Shown piece by piece: positions 6,470 through 14,308 of a DNA stretch of 34,948 nt. The DNA is from CAIUVD01 sp044338255. GTDB taxonomy: Bacteria; Planctomycetota; UBA11346. Position 1 is the first letter of the stretch; every line of letters begins with the position of its first letter. The stretch lies in contig JBIILZ010000032.1 in assembly GCA_044338255.1 (NCBI GenBank), positions 1 through 34,948 of the forward strand, in the 5' to 3' direction. Position numbers and translations under genes: made by a program. The notes under the pieces are model-generated. The model made no database searches and was not told the DNA's origin. It worked only from the letters and a program-made list of their open reading frames with translations.

Positions 6470-7147
6470 TTACCCGGCTTGGCTTTGGGCCCAGGTGACC
6501 GCTAGGCGTTGGAGCTCGGGCGCCGACTTCAGACCGAGCTTGGTCTTGATGTTGGCCTTGTGCGCTTCCACGGTTTTCACCGAGAGATCAAGCTCTTCAG
6601 CGATTGCCCTGGTGGTGAAGCCTCGGCCGATGAGGTGGAATACTTCCAATTCACGATCGCTCAGCGAAGCGACCATGGCGCCCTTGCTGGTGACTTCTGG
6701 CTTGCCGCCGACCAGACGATTGACGGTCGCCGCCATCAGGCGCTCGGACAGGTAGGTACCTCCGGCCATGACCTTGTGGATGGCCACGACGATGGCGTCG
6801 GCGGCTTCCTCCTTCATCACGTACCCTTTGGCTCCCAGGCGCAGGCAGCGCTCGGCATAGACCCGTTCATCATGCATCGAGACCACCAGGATCAGAGTGC
6901 GCAGGCTTTCGTGCCGCACGGCCTTGATGAGCTCCATCCCGCTCATGCCCTTGAGCGTGAGATCGACGACGCAGACATCGGGCTTCAAGCGACGGATGAG
7001 TTCGATGCCCTCATTGGCGGCCTCGGCCTCACCGACCACGCTGATACCGGGCTCGCTCGCTATCAATTGGGCGATGCCTTTGCGCACCACCGGATGATCA
7101 TCAACAATCACAACATTGATGGGCATAGTGGCAACGGCTTCATTCAT
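6470..7147 (-). CDS. NarL/FixJ-type response regulator (receiver + LuxR HTH)
   Basis: A 225-residue two-domain regulator. The receiver domain (about residues 10-130) shows acidic residues Asp16/Asp17, phospho-acceptor Asp62 (C-V-V-D-L-T-L-K-G), Ser90 (V-V-S-M-H-D) and the lysine in Y-V-M-K-E-E. The LuxR-type helix-turn-helix follows at about 160-220 (L-S-D-R-E-L-E-V-F-H-L-I-G-R-G through V-K-T-V-E-A-H-K-A-N-I-K-T-K-L). Phosphorylation by a histidine kinase should activate DNA binding, but no kinase gene is in the window. Met8 (at 7126) is an alternative start that fits the usual family N-terminus; neither start has a clear ribosome-binding site. Confidence 0.92.
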   Translation of the reverse strand: MNEAVATMPINVVIVDDHPVVRKGIAQLIASEPGISVVGEAEAANEGIELIRRLKPDVCVVDLTLKGMSGMELIKAVRHESLRTLILVVSMHDERVYAERCLRLGAKGYVMKEEAADAIVVAIHKVMAGGTYLSERLMAATVNRLVGGKPEVTSKGAMVASLSDRELEVFHLIGRGFTTRAIAEELDLSVKTVEAHKANIKTKLGLKSAPELQRLAVTWAQSQAG

Positions 7148-7233
7148 GTCAGGAATTTATGCATTCGCAAGCGCACGTCCATGCCGGGAATCTGCTTTTG
7201 CGCACCCGGCTCATCAACCACAGCAACAAAACA

Positions 7234-7256
7234 GGGAATCGGCAGCAGCCGATCCC
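7234..7256 (-). terminator. Possible terminator after the 54-aa protein gene
   Basis: On the minus strand a stem of 3 + 6 bp (7256-7254 with 7236-7234, 7253-7248 with 7243-7238, one bulged base, 4-nt loop) is followed by TGTTTTGTTG. It lies about 85 nt past the stop of the small basic protein gene. The U-tract is imperfect. Confidence 0.4.
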
Positions 7257-7341
7257 CCGTTTGTATCATCGCTCACGTACAAGGACACCGCTCAGCGATC
7301 GGCAACGAAGCCGAAAGCCGAAAGCCGAATGAGCCCCTGAC

Positions 7342-7506
7342 TCAAGGCTGCTCTTCATCGAGAATTGGCTTACAGATTTGAATCTCAGGTTCGCTAGGTC
7401 CCAATTTCGCGCGCTCAGCACGGCGGACGCGCTTCGTTTCGGCATCTTTCTTCTTTTCCATTTCACGTTGACGCTTGGCAAAAGTGACCGGTCCTCGTTT
7501 GCTCAT
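7342..7506 (-). CDS. Small basic conserved protein (54 aa)
   Basis: A 54-residue protein beginning M-S-K-R-G-P-V-T-F-A-K-R-Q-R-E, followed by a Lys/Arg/Glu-rich helix (about residues 10-34) and an acidic tail. The 'RGPVTFAKRQRE' opening recurs in many bacteria as a short protein of unknown function; I recognise the pattern but know no role. The start is chosen on a strong AAAGGAG 6 nt upstream of the ATG. A longer in-frame reading from 7707 would overlap the PPK2 gene and ignore that site. It lies 89 bp downstream of ppk2 in the same direction. The strongly basic helix could bind nucleic acid or ribosomes; that is inference. Confidence 0.75.
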   Translation of the reverse strand: MSKRGPVTFAKRQREMEKKKDAETKRVRRAERAKLGPSEPEIQICKPILDEEQP

Positions 7507-7595
7507 GTTTGCTCCTTTATGGATGAGCGCAGAAGGATGGCGAAATCGCGCCCAGGGGAACCGATAAATACCGGCCTGACTACCTGATCTATTAG

Positions 7596-8333
7596 CTATC
7601 TCGTTTTTCTGCGCTCGATGACTTTGGCGATGGTCTTGAGGGTAATTTCCGAAACCGCGTGACGGGCAAAGTGCTTGTCGTTGGCGGCGATGATGTGCCA
7701 AGGACACGTCGACGTATCGGTGCGTTTGAACATCTCATCGATCGCAACCTCGTAGTCATCCCATTTCTTACGGTTACGGAAATCCTCCTCGTTCAGTTTC
7801 CACGATTTCAGAGGATTCTTGGCGCGGGCATCGAAGCGCTTCTTCTGCTCGTCCTTAGAGATGTGCAGGAAGAATTTGATGATCACGTGACCATCGTCGG
7901 CCAAGGTCTGCTCAAAACGATTGATCTCGTCGTAAGCCCGCGACCACTCCTGCCGGGTAGCGAAGCCCTCGATACGTTCTACGAGCACCCGGCCATACCA
8001 GCTGCGATCGAAGATCGCGGCATCGCCGCGCCGCGGCAGTTTGTTCCAGAAACGCCACAGGTAATTGCGATCGAGCTCTTCCTGGGTGGGCTTAACCACG
8101 GCATGCACGGCGAAGTGCCGGGGATCGATGGGCTCCATCAGACGGCGGATGGTGCCGCCCTTGCCGGCGGCGTCCCAGCCCTCGAACACCAGCACCAAGG
8201 GAATGCGCAGCTGCACCAGATCACGACGCAGCTCGAGGAACCGCTCGCTATTGGCGCGGCGCAGCTTGCGGTACTGATCGCGGCTCAGGGTCTTGGTGAG
8301 ATCGACATCGGCGAGACGGAGGATGCGTGACAT
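7596..8333 (-). CDS. ppk2: Polyphosphate kinase 2 family protein
   Basis: A 245-residue, one-domain PPK2 enzyme that transfers phosphate between polyphosphate and nucleotides, normally making NDP or NTP from polyP. Visible motifs are Walker A G-W-D-A-A-G-K-G-G (residues 52-60, Lys58), a Walker B-like I-F-D-R-S-W-Y-G-R (Asp109, Arg110), a lid region around K-K-R-F-D-A-R-A-K-N-P-L-K-S-W-K-L, and D-D-Y-E-V-A-I-D-E-M near the end. Length and motifs fit the class I/III single-domain group; which nucleotide it prefers cannot be decided by eye. It is upstream of the small basic protein and downstream of the permease, all on the minus strand. Confidence 0.93.
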   Translation of the reverse strand: MSRILRLADVDLTKTLSRDQYRKLRRANSERFLELRRDLVQLRIPLVLVFEGWDAAGKGGTIRRLMEPIDPRHFAVHAVVKPTQEELDRNYLWRFWNKLPRRGDAAIFDRSWYGRVLVERIEGFATRQEWSRAYDEINRFEQTLADDGHVIIKFFLHISKDEQKKRFDARAKNPLKSWKLNEEDFRNRKKWDDYEVAIDEMFKRTDTSTCPWHIIAANDKHFARHAVSEITLKTIAKVIERRKTR

Positions 8334-8454
8334 GATGGCCGCACTGTCCCGTCGCTGAGGGAGACCGTCAAGTTAAGAACCTGACTTCCGCTCAGAAGCC
8401 GCTGACGCCTGCTGAGACCCGTTCAGACCGCCGGGCAGGTTTTTTCACAGCCTC

Positions 8455-10419
8455 TCAGGTCATCCGCGCGGGAATCACCACCACGGTGCGTCCGGCAAGC
8501 TGCAAGCGCCGTTGAATGGCCATCGCTGCATCATTGTGCAATAACGAATGGTACCATTTCGGACGTCCGAAAATCACCTTGCCGGCGAAGAACGTGCAGC
8601 GCGGGTATTCCTTGGCGACCTCCAGACAGAGGCGCTCGGCCTCGACGACCACATCTAGACCGACGGCGTGCCGGCTGCTGCAGGGCACGCCCAGGCTGCG
8701 CGCCAGTTCTTCATAGCTGGCCAAGCTGTTGAGGGTCTCGTTGCGCAACTCCTCCATCGAATCCTCGCCCTTGAAGCGCCCGGAGTCGACGAGCCCCACG
8801 GCGAGGAAGATCACGCCCTTGAAATGCCCGGGGAAGGAGCGGAAGACATTGAGCACGGTGTGGATGCCAATGCCGCCGTAGCGGCTCACCAGAACTACCG
8901 CCACCGGCTTGGTGGGATCGATCGGGCCGACATCGGTACGTGGCGTGCAGGGCAGATTCTCGAGCTCCATGTACAATTTGCGCAGACGGGCGCTCACCGA
9001 TTGATAGTGGGCATGGATCAACAGGCAGAGCGCTACCAGCAGGCCGGTCACCGCCAAGGCGATCTGCCCCAGGCCTCTGAATTCGCTGACGATGGTCACT
9101 ACCAGGATCCCGCCGCAGACCACCGAGGCCAGCAGGTACAGGGATATCCGTCGCCAGCGGGCCGGGGTCTTACGCGGCTGCAGCCACCAATAACGCAGCA
9201 TCGAGACCATGGTCAGGGTGAAGGTCAGGAAGACGTTGATGGTGTAGAGCACCGCCAGCTGCGAGACATCACCGCCGGTATAGAGCAGGGCTCCGGCAGC
9301 GGCGACGCCCAGGAAGAGCAGCGCATTGCCGGTAACCAGACGCTCTGACAGGGTCTGAAAGGAACGCGGCAGCCAGCCATCGACAGCGAGGTTCGACATC
9401 ACCCGCGGACCCGACAAAAAACCGGCCTGGGCGGCGGCCAGAAGCAGGGCTCCGGCGCTGAGCATCGTCGTCCACACGAAGATCGTCGAACCCGGCAGAC
9501 CTTCACTGACTTTTTCAGCAAGCACCGCGTTCATGGTCTTGCCTTCGATGGGGCGGATATCCCAGAGCAAATAGCAGGTGATGATGCCAGTGGCGGCGAA
9601 CGACAAGCTGATCGCCAGGTAAAGCATGGTACGCTTGGCGTTCTTAACCCGCGGCTCGCGCAGCAGGGGCAGGCCGTTCGAGACCGCTTCCAATCCGGTA
9701 TAGGTCGAGCCCGACATCGCGTACGCCGAGGCCAGTTTGGCGAAGATCGCCACCAGCCCCAGCTCGGCGATGCCCGAAGACCAGCCGTGCGCAATTTCGC
9801 GCGCAACCTCGGGAACATGCGGCACCTGGCGCACGATGCCGGTGACGATCATCAACAGATGGGTGACCAAGAAGATGATAAAGATCGGCAGCAGGACGAG
9901 GATCGATTCCTTGGCGCCACGCATATTAATAAAGGTCAGGAAGGCCAACGCCGCCAATTCGCAAGTGAGCGTCAGGTGCCCCCATTCGGGTGGCATGAGA
10001 CTGAACAGCGCCTTTCCGGCGGCCGCCACCGAGATGGTGATGGTCATGACGTAGTCGATGAGCAACGCGCAACCCGAGACCAATCCCGAACGCCGACCGA
10101 GCATGCGCGTGGCCACGCCATAGCCGCCGCCGGTGGGGAAGGCCTCGATGAGATGCCCGTAAGCCAAGGCCAGCAGCCAGACCGTGCCCGCCACCGCCAC
10201 GGCCAGGGCCGCGCCCAACCACATATGCGTCGAGCCGACGGCCTTGAAGGCTTCTTCAGGTCCGTAGGAGATCGACGACAAGCCATCGGAACCGAGACCG
10301 ACCCAGGCCAGCACCGGCACCAGGGCCAAGGTATGGAAGATCGATTTGTCGAAGAGGTCGAGGGGATTGCCTACGAGAATCCGCTTCAACCAATGCATCC
10401 ACGATTCGTCGGCTGACAT
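8455..10419 (-). CDS. APC-superfamily permease, KimA (YdaO)-like
   Basis: A 654-residue integral membrane transporter. About twelve hydrophobic helices span residues 25-460, including the family hallmark G-S-D-G-L-S-S-I-S-Y-G-P-E-E in the first helix and F-P-T-G-G-G-Y-G-V-A in the third. A soluble C-terminal domain of about 150 residues ends W-Y-H-S-L-L-H-N-D-A-A. This layout and the W-H-x-x-L-H-N motif resemble KimA-type potassium importers more than classic amino-acid permeases, so potassium is a candidate substrate; that is an inference from similarity. I start at the ATG at 10419: the 47 extra codons in front come from the palindromic repeat at 10453-10621 and look nothing like protein. 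No good ribosome-binding site is visible. Confidence 0.85.
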   Translation of the reverse strand: MSADESWMHWLKRILVGNPLDLFDKSIFHTLALVPVLAWVGLGSDGLSSISYGPEEAFKAVGSTHMWLGAALAVAVAGTVWLLALAYGHLIEAFPTGGGYGVATRMLGRRSGLVSGCALLIDYVMTITISVAAAGKALFSLMPPEWGHLTLTCELAALAFLTFINMRGAKESILVLLPIFIIFLVTHLLMIVTGIVRQVPHVPEVAREIAHGWSSGIAELGLVAIFAKLASAYAMSGSTYTGLEAVSNGLPLLREPRVKNAKRTMLYLAISLSFAATGIITCYLLWDIRPIEGKTMNAVLAEKVSEGLPGSTIFVWTTMLSAGALLLAAAQAGFLSGPRVMSNLAVDGWLPRSFQTLSERLVTGNALLFLGVAAAGALLYTGGDVSQLAVLYTINVFLTFTLTMVSMLRYWWLQPRKTPARWRRISLYLLASVVCGGILVVTIVSEFRGLGQIALAVTGLLVALCLLIHAHYQSVSARLRKLYMELENLPCTPRTDVGPIDPTKPVAVVLVSRYGGIGIHTVLNVFRSFPGHFKGVIFLAVGLVDSGRFKGEDSMEELRNETLNSLASYEELARSLGVPCSSRHAVGLDVVVEAERLCLEVAKEYPRCTFFAGKVIFGRPKWYHSLLHNDAAMAIQRRLQLAGRTVVVIPARMT

Positions 10420-10452
10420 GGGCGTCGCAGCATCGTGAAATTGCCGACGATG

Positions 10453-10621
10453 CCAGGAGTCTGTCGGAGATAGGCCGACGAGGCTGACGAAGTGTATCGC
10501 TGGGCAGATCCAAGGCGGAGGAGTGCGCCAAATAGCAACGCTATTTGGACATTCCGACAACGCCGGAGATGCCCGGCGAGACCGAGTCAGCCTTGCTGGC
10601 CTATCTCGGACAGGCTCCTAG
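10453..10621. repeat. 169-bp imperfect palindrome containing hairpin repeat copy B
   Basis: Two 36-bp arms (10453-10488 and 10586-10621) are inverted copies matching at 30 of 36 positions. Between them lies copy B of the hairpin repeat found at 6382-6454, with a 9-bp stem CCAAATAGC (10528-10536) and GCTATTTGG (10540-10548) and the same AAC loop. It fills the space between the nifU-like stop and the permease start. It could be a MITE-like element or a structured RNA; no target duplication is apparent at its edges. Confidence 0.75.
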
Positions 10622-10633
10622 AAGTGTGTGCCC

Positions 10634-11461
10634 TCAGGCCTCGCGCACGGATAGGCCCGTATCGACCTGTTCCTTGAGCAATTTTTCCATGACTCCCAGG
10701 GCATTGCGCCGCGCATCGTCGGTGGTGGCCCCCTGCATACGGACCACGACCACGGCGCCGTCGAGGTCGCACAGCTCGATATCGATGCCGGCCTCACGCA
10801 GGGTCGGTACCAGTTCGGACTCGACCACCGCCGTGATGCGGTGGATGATGGCGATACGGCCGCCGGCTTTTTTCGGGGCATCGACCTTGGTCGGCGCAGA
10901 CTTGGCGCTGTGGACCTCGTCCAGCAAGGGTTGCAGATCAACCCGGCAGGAACCGCAGCCCGAGCCGGCACCAGTGGCGTTGATGATGTCTTCGGGGGTG
11001 GTCAGGCCCATGACCGTGATCGATTGCCGCACCGTCTCGGTGGGAATGCCATGACAGCGGCAGAGCAACGGATCAAGTTCGATATCGCAATCGAGTTCGG
11101 CGCCACGATAAGCCGCCACCGCCGCCCGCAGTCCCTCGCGCGCCCACAGACGAGGTGGCAGATAGGTCGGATCGAGCCCACCGAGATGGGTGCAGACCTC
11201 AAGAGGTCCGAGCAGCGTCGCCTCGTCCAAACTCCGACCGACAGCGAGCTCGGTCAGCACCGAGGCCGGCCCGACCTGTTCCTGACAATTGAAGACCTGG
11301 AATTTCGCGGCGGTGATGCGTTCGTCCTTGACCTGAATGTAGAAGCGCAGCGCGTCACCGACGACGATCGAGCCCACGTCACCGGTGGCATTGGCATTCA
11401 TCAGCTTGCCGATGTTGCGCGGCTTGGCTTGGTAATCGGCGAGCAGCTCGGTCGGGGACAT
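10634..11461 (-). CDS. NifU-like protein with degenerate scaffold sites
   Basis: A 275-residue protein with all three NifU domains in order. Residues 1-120 are IscU-like (D-Y-x-x-x-P-R-N-I-G, F-N-C-Q-E-Q). Residues 130-180 form a BFD-like [2Fe-2S] domain with Cys134-x-Cys136-x32-Cys169-x2-Cys172, exactly the NifU spacing. Residues 205-270 are Nfu-like. Several ligands normally needed for transient cluster assembly are absent: the first IscU cysteine is Val34 (G-S-I-V-V-G-D-A), the third is not in the Y-L-P-P-R-L segment, and the Nfu C-x-x-C is replaced by G-A-T-T-D-D-A-R. Only Cys59 remains in the scaffold domain. No nifS or other nif genes are near. It may be a redox or regulatory NifU relative rather than a scaffold. 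Confidence 0.85.
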   Translation of the reverse strand: MSPTELLADYQAKPRNIGKLMNANATGDVGSIVVGDALRFYIQVKDERITAAKFQVFNCQEQVGPASVLTELAVGRSLDEATLLGPLEVCTHLGGLDPTYLPPRLWAREGLRAAVAAYRGAELDCDIELDPLLCRCHGIPTETVRQSITVMGLTTPEDIINATGAGSGCGSCRVDLQPLLDEVHSAKSAPTKVDAPKKAGGRIAIIHRITAVVESELVPTLREAGIDIELCDLDGAVVVVRMQGATTDDARRNALGVMEKLLKEQVDTGLSVREA

Positions 11462-11629
11462 GCGCGGACGTTAGGGCGACTGGAGGGCAATGCCACCGTC
11501 GTAGGGTTGCGAGGTGGGCTTGCTGTTTTTCTGGTCTTCTGGTTTTTCTGGTCGCTGGTCGCTGGTCATGCGGTACTGCATGCTTCATTTTCGAAAGCAG
11601 AATCTCCGGGACCTCGCGTCGCTGACGAA

Positions 11630-11725
11630 ACCAGGGACCAGGGACCAGAGACCAGAGACCAGAGACCAGGGACCAGTGACCAGTGACCAGTGACCAGGAA
11701 CCAGGAACCAGGAACCAGGAACCAG
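11630..11725. repeat. Heptanucleotide minisatellite (ACCAGNN, 13.7 copies)
   Basis: Thirteen complete 7-bp units plus ACCAG. The last two bases of the units vary in blocks: GG twice, AG three times, GG once, TG three times, GA four times. A 7-bp period is not coding. The block pattern suggests local copying of single units, as in slippage. A shorter CTGGTC-rich run at 11531-11567 is the reverse complement, so the two could pair. Confidence 0.95.
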
Positions 11726-11744
11726 ACTCCATATACTCCAAACG

Positions 11745-11777
11745 AAAAAAAACCTCCGCGAGCCAAGCTCGCGGAGG
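11745..11777 (-). terminator. Intrinsic terminator of ahcY
   Basis: On the minus strand, 25 nt after the ahcY stop, a perfect 11-bp stem (11777-11767 with 11763-11753, loop of 3) is followed directly by eight T (11752-11745). This is a textbook Rho-independent terminator. Confidence 0.92.
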
Positions 11778-11802
11778 TCGACGCCATCAGAGATCAATAA
11801 TC

Positions 11803-13227
11803 TCAATAGCGGTAGCTATCACCCTTGAACGGACCCTCGGCCTTCACGCCGATGTACGCCGACTGCTTCGGGGTCAACTTGGTGAGCTTGGCGCCGAGCT
11901 GGCCGAGGTGCAGACGTGCGACTTCCTCGTCGAGCGCCTTGGGCAGCAGGTAGACCTTCTTCTCGAGATTCTTATAGTTGGTGAACAACTCGATCTGGGC
12001 CAGGGTCTGGTTGGCGAAGCTGTTCGACATCACGAAGGACGGATGCCCGGTGGCGCAGCCGAGGTTCACAAGACGGCCCTTGGCGAGCAGGATGATGCGC
12101 TTGCCATTCGGCCAGATCACGTGATCGACCTGAGGCTTGATCTCCTCCCACTTGAGATTGTTGAGACTGGCGACCTGAATCTCGGAATCGAAGTGGCCGA
12201 TGTTGCAAACGATGGCGTTGTGCTTCATGCCATCCATGTGCTTGCGGGTGATGATATCCATATTGCCGGTGGTAGTCACGAAGATGTCGCCGAAGGCCGC
12301 AGCATCTTCCATGGTCACGACCTGGAAGCCTTCCATGCACGCCTGCAGCGCGCAGATCGGATCGATCTCGGTGATGAACACCGTCGCACCCTGGCCACGG
12401 AAAGCCTGGGCACAGCCCTTGCCGACATCGCCGTAGCCGCAGACCACGGCCTTCTTGCCAGAGATCATCACATCAGTGGCACGCTTGATGCCGTCGATCA
12501 GCGACTCGCGGCAGCCGTAGAGATTATCGAACTTGGCCTTGGTGACGCAGTCGTTGACGTTAATCGCAGGGAACTGCAGGGTGCCGGCCTTGACCATCTC
12601 GTAGAGCCGGTGGACGCCGGTGGTGGTCTCTTCCGAGACGCCGCGGATCTCTTTGCCGACGCGCGAGTAGAACGTGGGATCGACCTTGAGCTTGGCCTTG
12701 ATCGCGGCGAGGAGGATGACCTCTTCTTCGCTGCCGGCCTTGCGGTTGAGGATCTTGGGGTTCTTTTCCGCATCCTGACCGAGATGCACGAGCATCGTGG
12801 CGTCGCCGCCATCATCGAGGATGAGGTTCGGGCCCTTGCCGTTCCAATCCAGGATGCGGTGGGTGTAGTCCCAATACTCGACGAGATTCTCGCCCTTCTT
12901 GGCGAACACCGGCGTGCCGTTGGCGGCGATCGCAGACGCGGCGTGGTCCTGGGTCGAGTAGATGTTGCACGAGGCCCAGCGCACCTGCGCGCCGAGCGCT
13001 TCCAGAGTCTGGATGAGGACCGCGGTCTGGATCGTCATGTGCAGCGAACCGGTGATGCGCGCGCCCTTCAAGGGCTGGGCTTTGGCGTGCTTCTTGCGGA
13101 TGGCCATCAAGCCCGGCATCTCATGCTCGGCGATAGCGATCTCCTTGTTGCCCCAGGCGGCGAGCGACAGGTCAGTGACGACGTAATCGGTGAATTCGGA
13201 CTTCTTGGCAGGTGCGGCTTTGGCCAT
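11803..13227 (-). CDS. ahcY: S-adenosylhomocysteine hydrolase
   Basis: A 474-residue cytosolic enzyme that splits S-adenosylhomocysteine into adenosine and homocysteine, keeping methylation reactions running. Visible features: the N-terminal M-P-G-L-M-A-I-R-K-K-H and G-S-L-H-M-T-I-Q-T-A-V-L-I-Q-T-L substrate-binding segments, D-D-G-G-D-A, the NAD motif G-Y-G-D-V-G-K-G-C-A, N-I-G-H-F-D-S-E-I and the C-terminal K-G-D-S-Y-R-Y. The length matches the long form with the extra ~40-residue segment. The ATG at 13227 is chosen because AAGGA lies 8 nt upstream and the protein then begins like its relatives; the longer frame from 13383 is not supported. A hairpin stands directly before the ribosome-binding site. 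Confidence 0.97.
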   Translation of the reverse strand: MAKAAPAKKSEFTDYVVTDLSLAAWGNKEIAIAEHEMPGLMAIRKKHAKAQPLKGARITGSLHMTIQTAVLIQTLEALGAQVRWASCNIYSTQDHAASAIAANGTPVFAKKGENLVEYWDYTHRILDWNGKGPNLILDDGGDATMLVHLGQDAEKNPKILNRKAGSEEEVILLAAIKAKLKVDPTFYSRVGKEIRGVSEETTTGVHRLYEMVKAGTLQFPAINVNDCVTKAKFDNLYGCRESLIDGIKRATDVMISGKKAVVCGYGDVGKGCAQAFRGQGATVFITEIDPICALQACMEGFQVVTMEDAAAFGDIFVTTTGNMDIITRKHMDGMKHNAIVCNIGHFDSEIQVASLNNLKWEEIKPQVDHVIWPNGKRIILLAKGRLVNLGCATGHPSFVMSNSFANQTLAQIELFTNYKNLEKKVYLLPKALDEEVARLHLGQLGAKLTKLTPKQSAYIGVKAEGPFKGDSYRY

Positions 13228-13239
13228 GGGAGGTTCCTT

Positions 13240-13267
13240 ATATCGTGACATCGTGATGGAACGATAT
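13240..13267 (-). promoter_or_regulatory. Stem-loop directly upstream of the ahcY ribosome-binding site
   Basis: ATATCGT and ACGATAT (13240-13246 and 13261-13267) form a 7-bp stem, with an inner CATC/GATG pairing in the loop. The stem ends next to the AAGGA of ahcY, so folding could affect translation. The conserved core of the SAH riboswitch is not visible to me in the ~250-bp leader. Confidence 0.4.
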
Positions 13268-13477
13268 CTTTTGCAAGAAAGTTTTCGCCTTTCGGCCATC
13301 TCATCCGTTAGCACACGCAGAGGTGCTCGCCATGTCCCATCTACGTATCGCTTCACCGTGTGCCCGCATGCGCTTGTCGGCATCGTAGCGATCGCTCCGC
13401 CATGCCCGAAGGAGGCTTCACCACTGCCAGCCCCAAGTCCCGAAGCCCCGCACGCGGCGCAATAGGCTCAGGCTGTA

Positions 13478-14227
13478 TCAGTTCTGCCCGGACCAGTTCT
13501 GCCCGTAATAGGCATCGCGTCCGTGTTTGCGCAGATAATGCTTGTCAAGCAGGTGTTGGGTTAGAGCCGGTGGACGGGCATTGAGGGTTGCGGTGTGCAC
13601 CGCCATGCGCGCTAGGCGTTCGAGCACCGCCGCGTGATAGACCGCCTTCTCTACCGTCGCCCCCCAGGCGAATGGCGCATGCTGGCTCACCACGCAACCA
13701 GGGATGGCCAGCGGATCGAGTTTGCGTTGAGCGTAGGTCTCGACGATCACCGCCCCGGTGTTCGCTTCGTAGGCGCCATTGATCTCAAGATCGGTCAGCG
13801 CCCGTGTACAGGGGATCGGACCGCAGAAATAATCAGCGTGGGTGGTGCCCTGAGCGGGAATGTCGACGCAGGCCTGGGCGGCAGCGGTCGCGTATTCGCT
13901 GTGGGTATGGACGATGCCGCCGACCCCGGGCCAGGCGCGATACAGGGCCAGATGCGTGGCGGTGTCCGAACTCGGCTTCAAGCCCTTCGGCTGCACCAAA
14001 GAGCCATCGACAAGACGCACTGCGACCAATTTATCGGCGGTCAGCTCGGCGTAATCGACACCGCTCGGCTTGATCAGCATCACGTTTTCGGCGCGATCCA
14101 CCAGCGAGGCGTTGCCCCACGTAAAAAGCACCAAGCCATGCGCAACCAGCTCGTGATTGGCGCGCAGGCAGCGCTGACGAAGATCACCTTGATTGATGCT
14201 GGCCACGCGGATCTCCCGCCGCAGCAT
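13478..14227 (-). CDS. araD: L-ribulose-5-phosphate 4-epimerase
   Basis: A 249-residue class II aldolase-type enzyme that interconverts L-ribulose-5-phosphate and D-xylulose-5-phosphate in arabinose use. It follows the E. coli enzyme closely: T-W-G-N-A-S, I-K-P-S-G-V-D-Y, K-P-S-S-D-T, the zinc motif G-G-I-V-H-T-H-S, G-T-T-H-A-D-Y-F, I-P-C-T-R, and the C-terminal L-L-D-K-H-Y-L-R-K-H-G-x-x-A-Y-Y-G-Q. The frame is open far upstream to 14644, but that part overlaps the divergent AraC gene; the ATG at 14227 gives the family length. No araA or araB is in the window. The adjacent divergent AraC-type regulator is its likely controller. Confidence 0.95.
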   Translation of the reverse strand: MLRREIRVASINQGDLRQRCLRANHELVAHGLVLFTWGNASLVDRAENVMLIKPSGVDYAELTADKLVAVRLVDGSLVQPKGLKPSSDTATHLALYRAWPGVGGIVHTHSEYATAAAQACVDIPAQGTTHADYFCGPIPCTRALTDLEINGAYEANTGAVIVETYAQRKLDPLAIPGCVVSQHAPFAWGATVEKAVYHAAVLERLARMAVHTATLNARPPALTQHLLDKHYLRKHGRDAYYGQNWSGQN

Positions 14228-14308
14228 GCCGGAAAGCGATTCACAACCATAAGCCGAATCATGGCCTAGTGGACATTGTGTGATAAATGCCAGCAGCAAG
14301 ACTGGGGC

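Larger units (their letters stand above)
11462..11802. other. 341-bp intergenic region
   Basis: Holds the leader of the nifU-like gene, a run of CTGGTC-type repeats (about 11531-11567), the heptamer array in the opposite sense (11630-11725) and the ahcY terminator (11745-11777). Open frames here, rich in S-W-F-L-V-P, are by-products of the heptamers and not genes. Confidence 0.75.

Noticed and set aside
8400..8445. Plus-strand hairpin with a T-run (GCAGG followed by TTTTTT)
   Set aside because: The stem is only 5 bp with a long loop, and no plus-strand gene ends there.
10420..10560. 47-residue N-terminal extension of the permease
   Set aside because: Encoded by the palindromic repeat element; homologous transporters begin near the ATG at 10419.
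11630..11725. Heptamer array considered as a replication origin iteron or CRISPR
   Set aside because: Units are too short and contiguous for CRISPR; there is no dnaA, rep or parAB gene or DnaA-box pattern nearby.
11379..11806. Overlapping frames rich in S-W-F-L-V-P-G
   Set aside because: Produced by the 7-bp tandem repeat read in different frames; not proteins.
11683..13248. 521-residue plus-strand frame
   Set aside because: Antisense shadow of ahcY, and it begins inside the heptamer array.
13228..13477. SAH or SAM riboswitch upstream of ahcY
   Set aside because: I could not find the conserved core sequences by eye; only a short stem-loop near the ribosome-binding site is supported.
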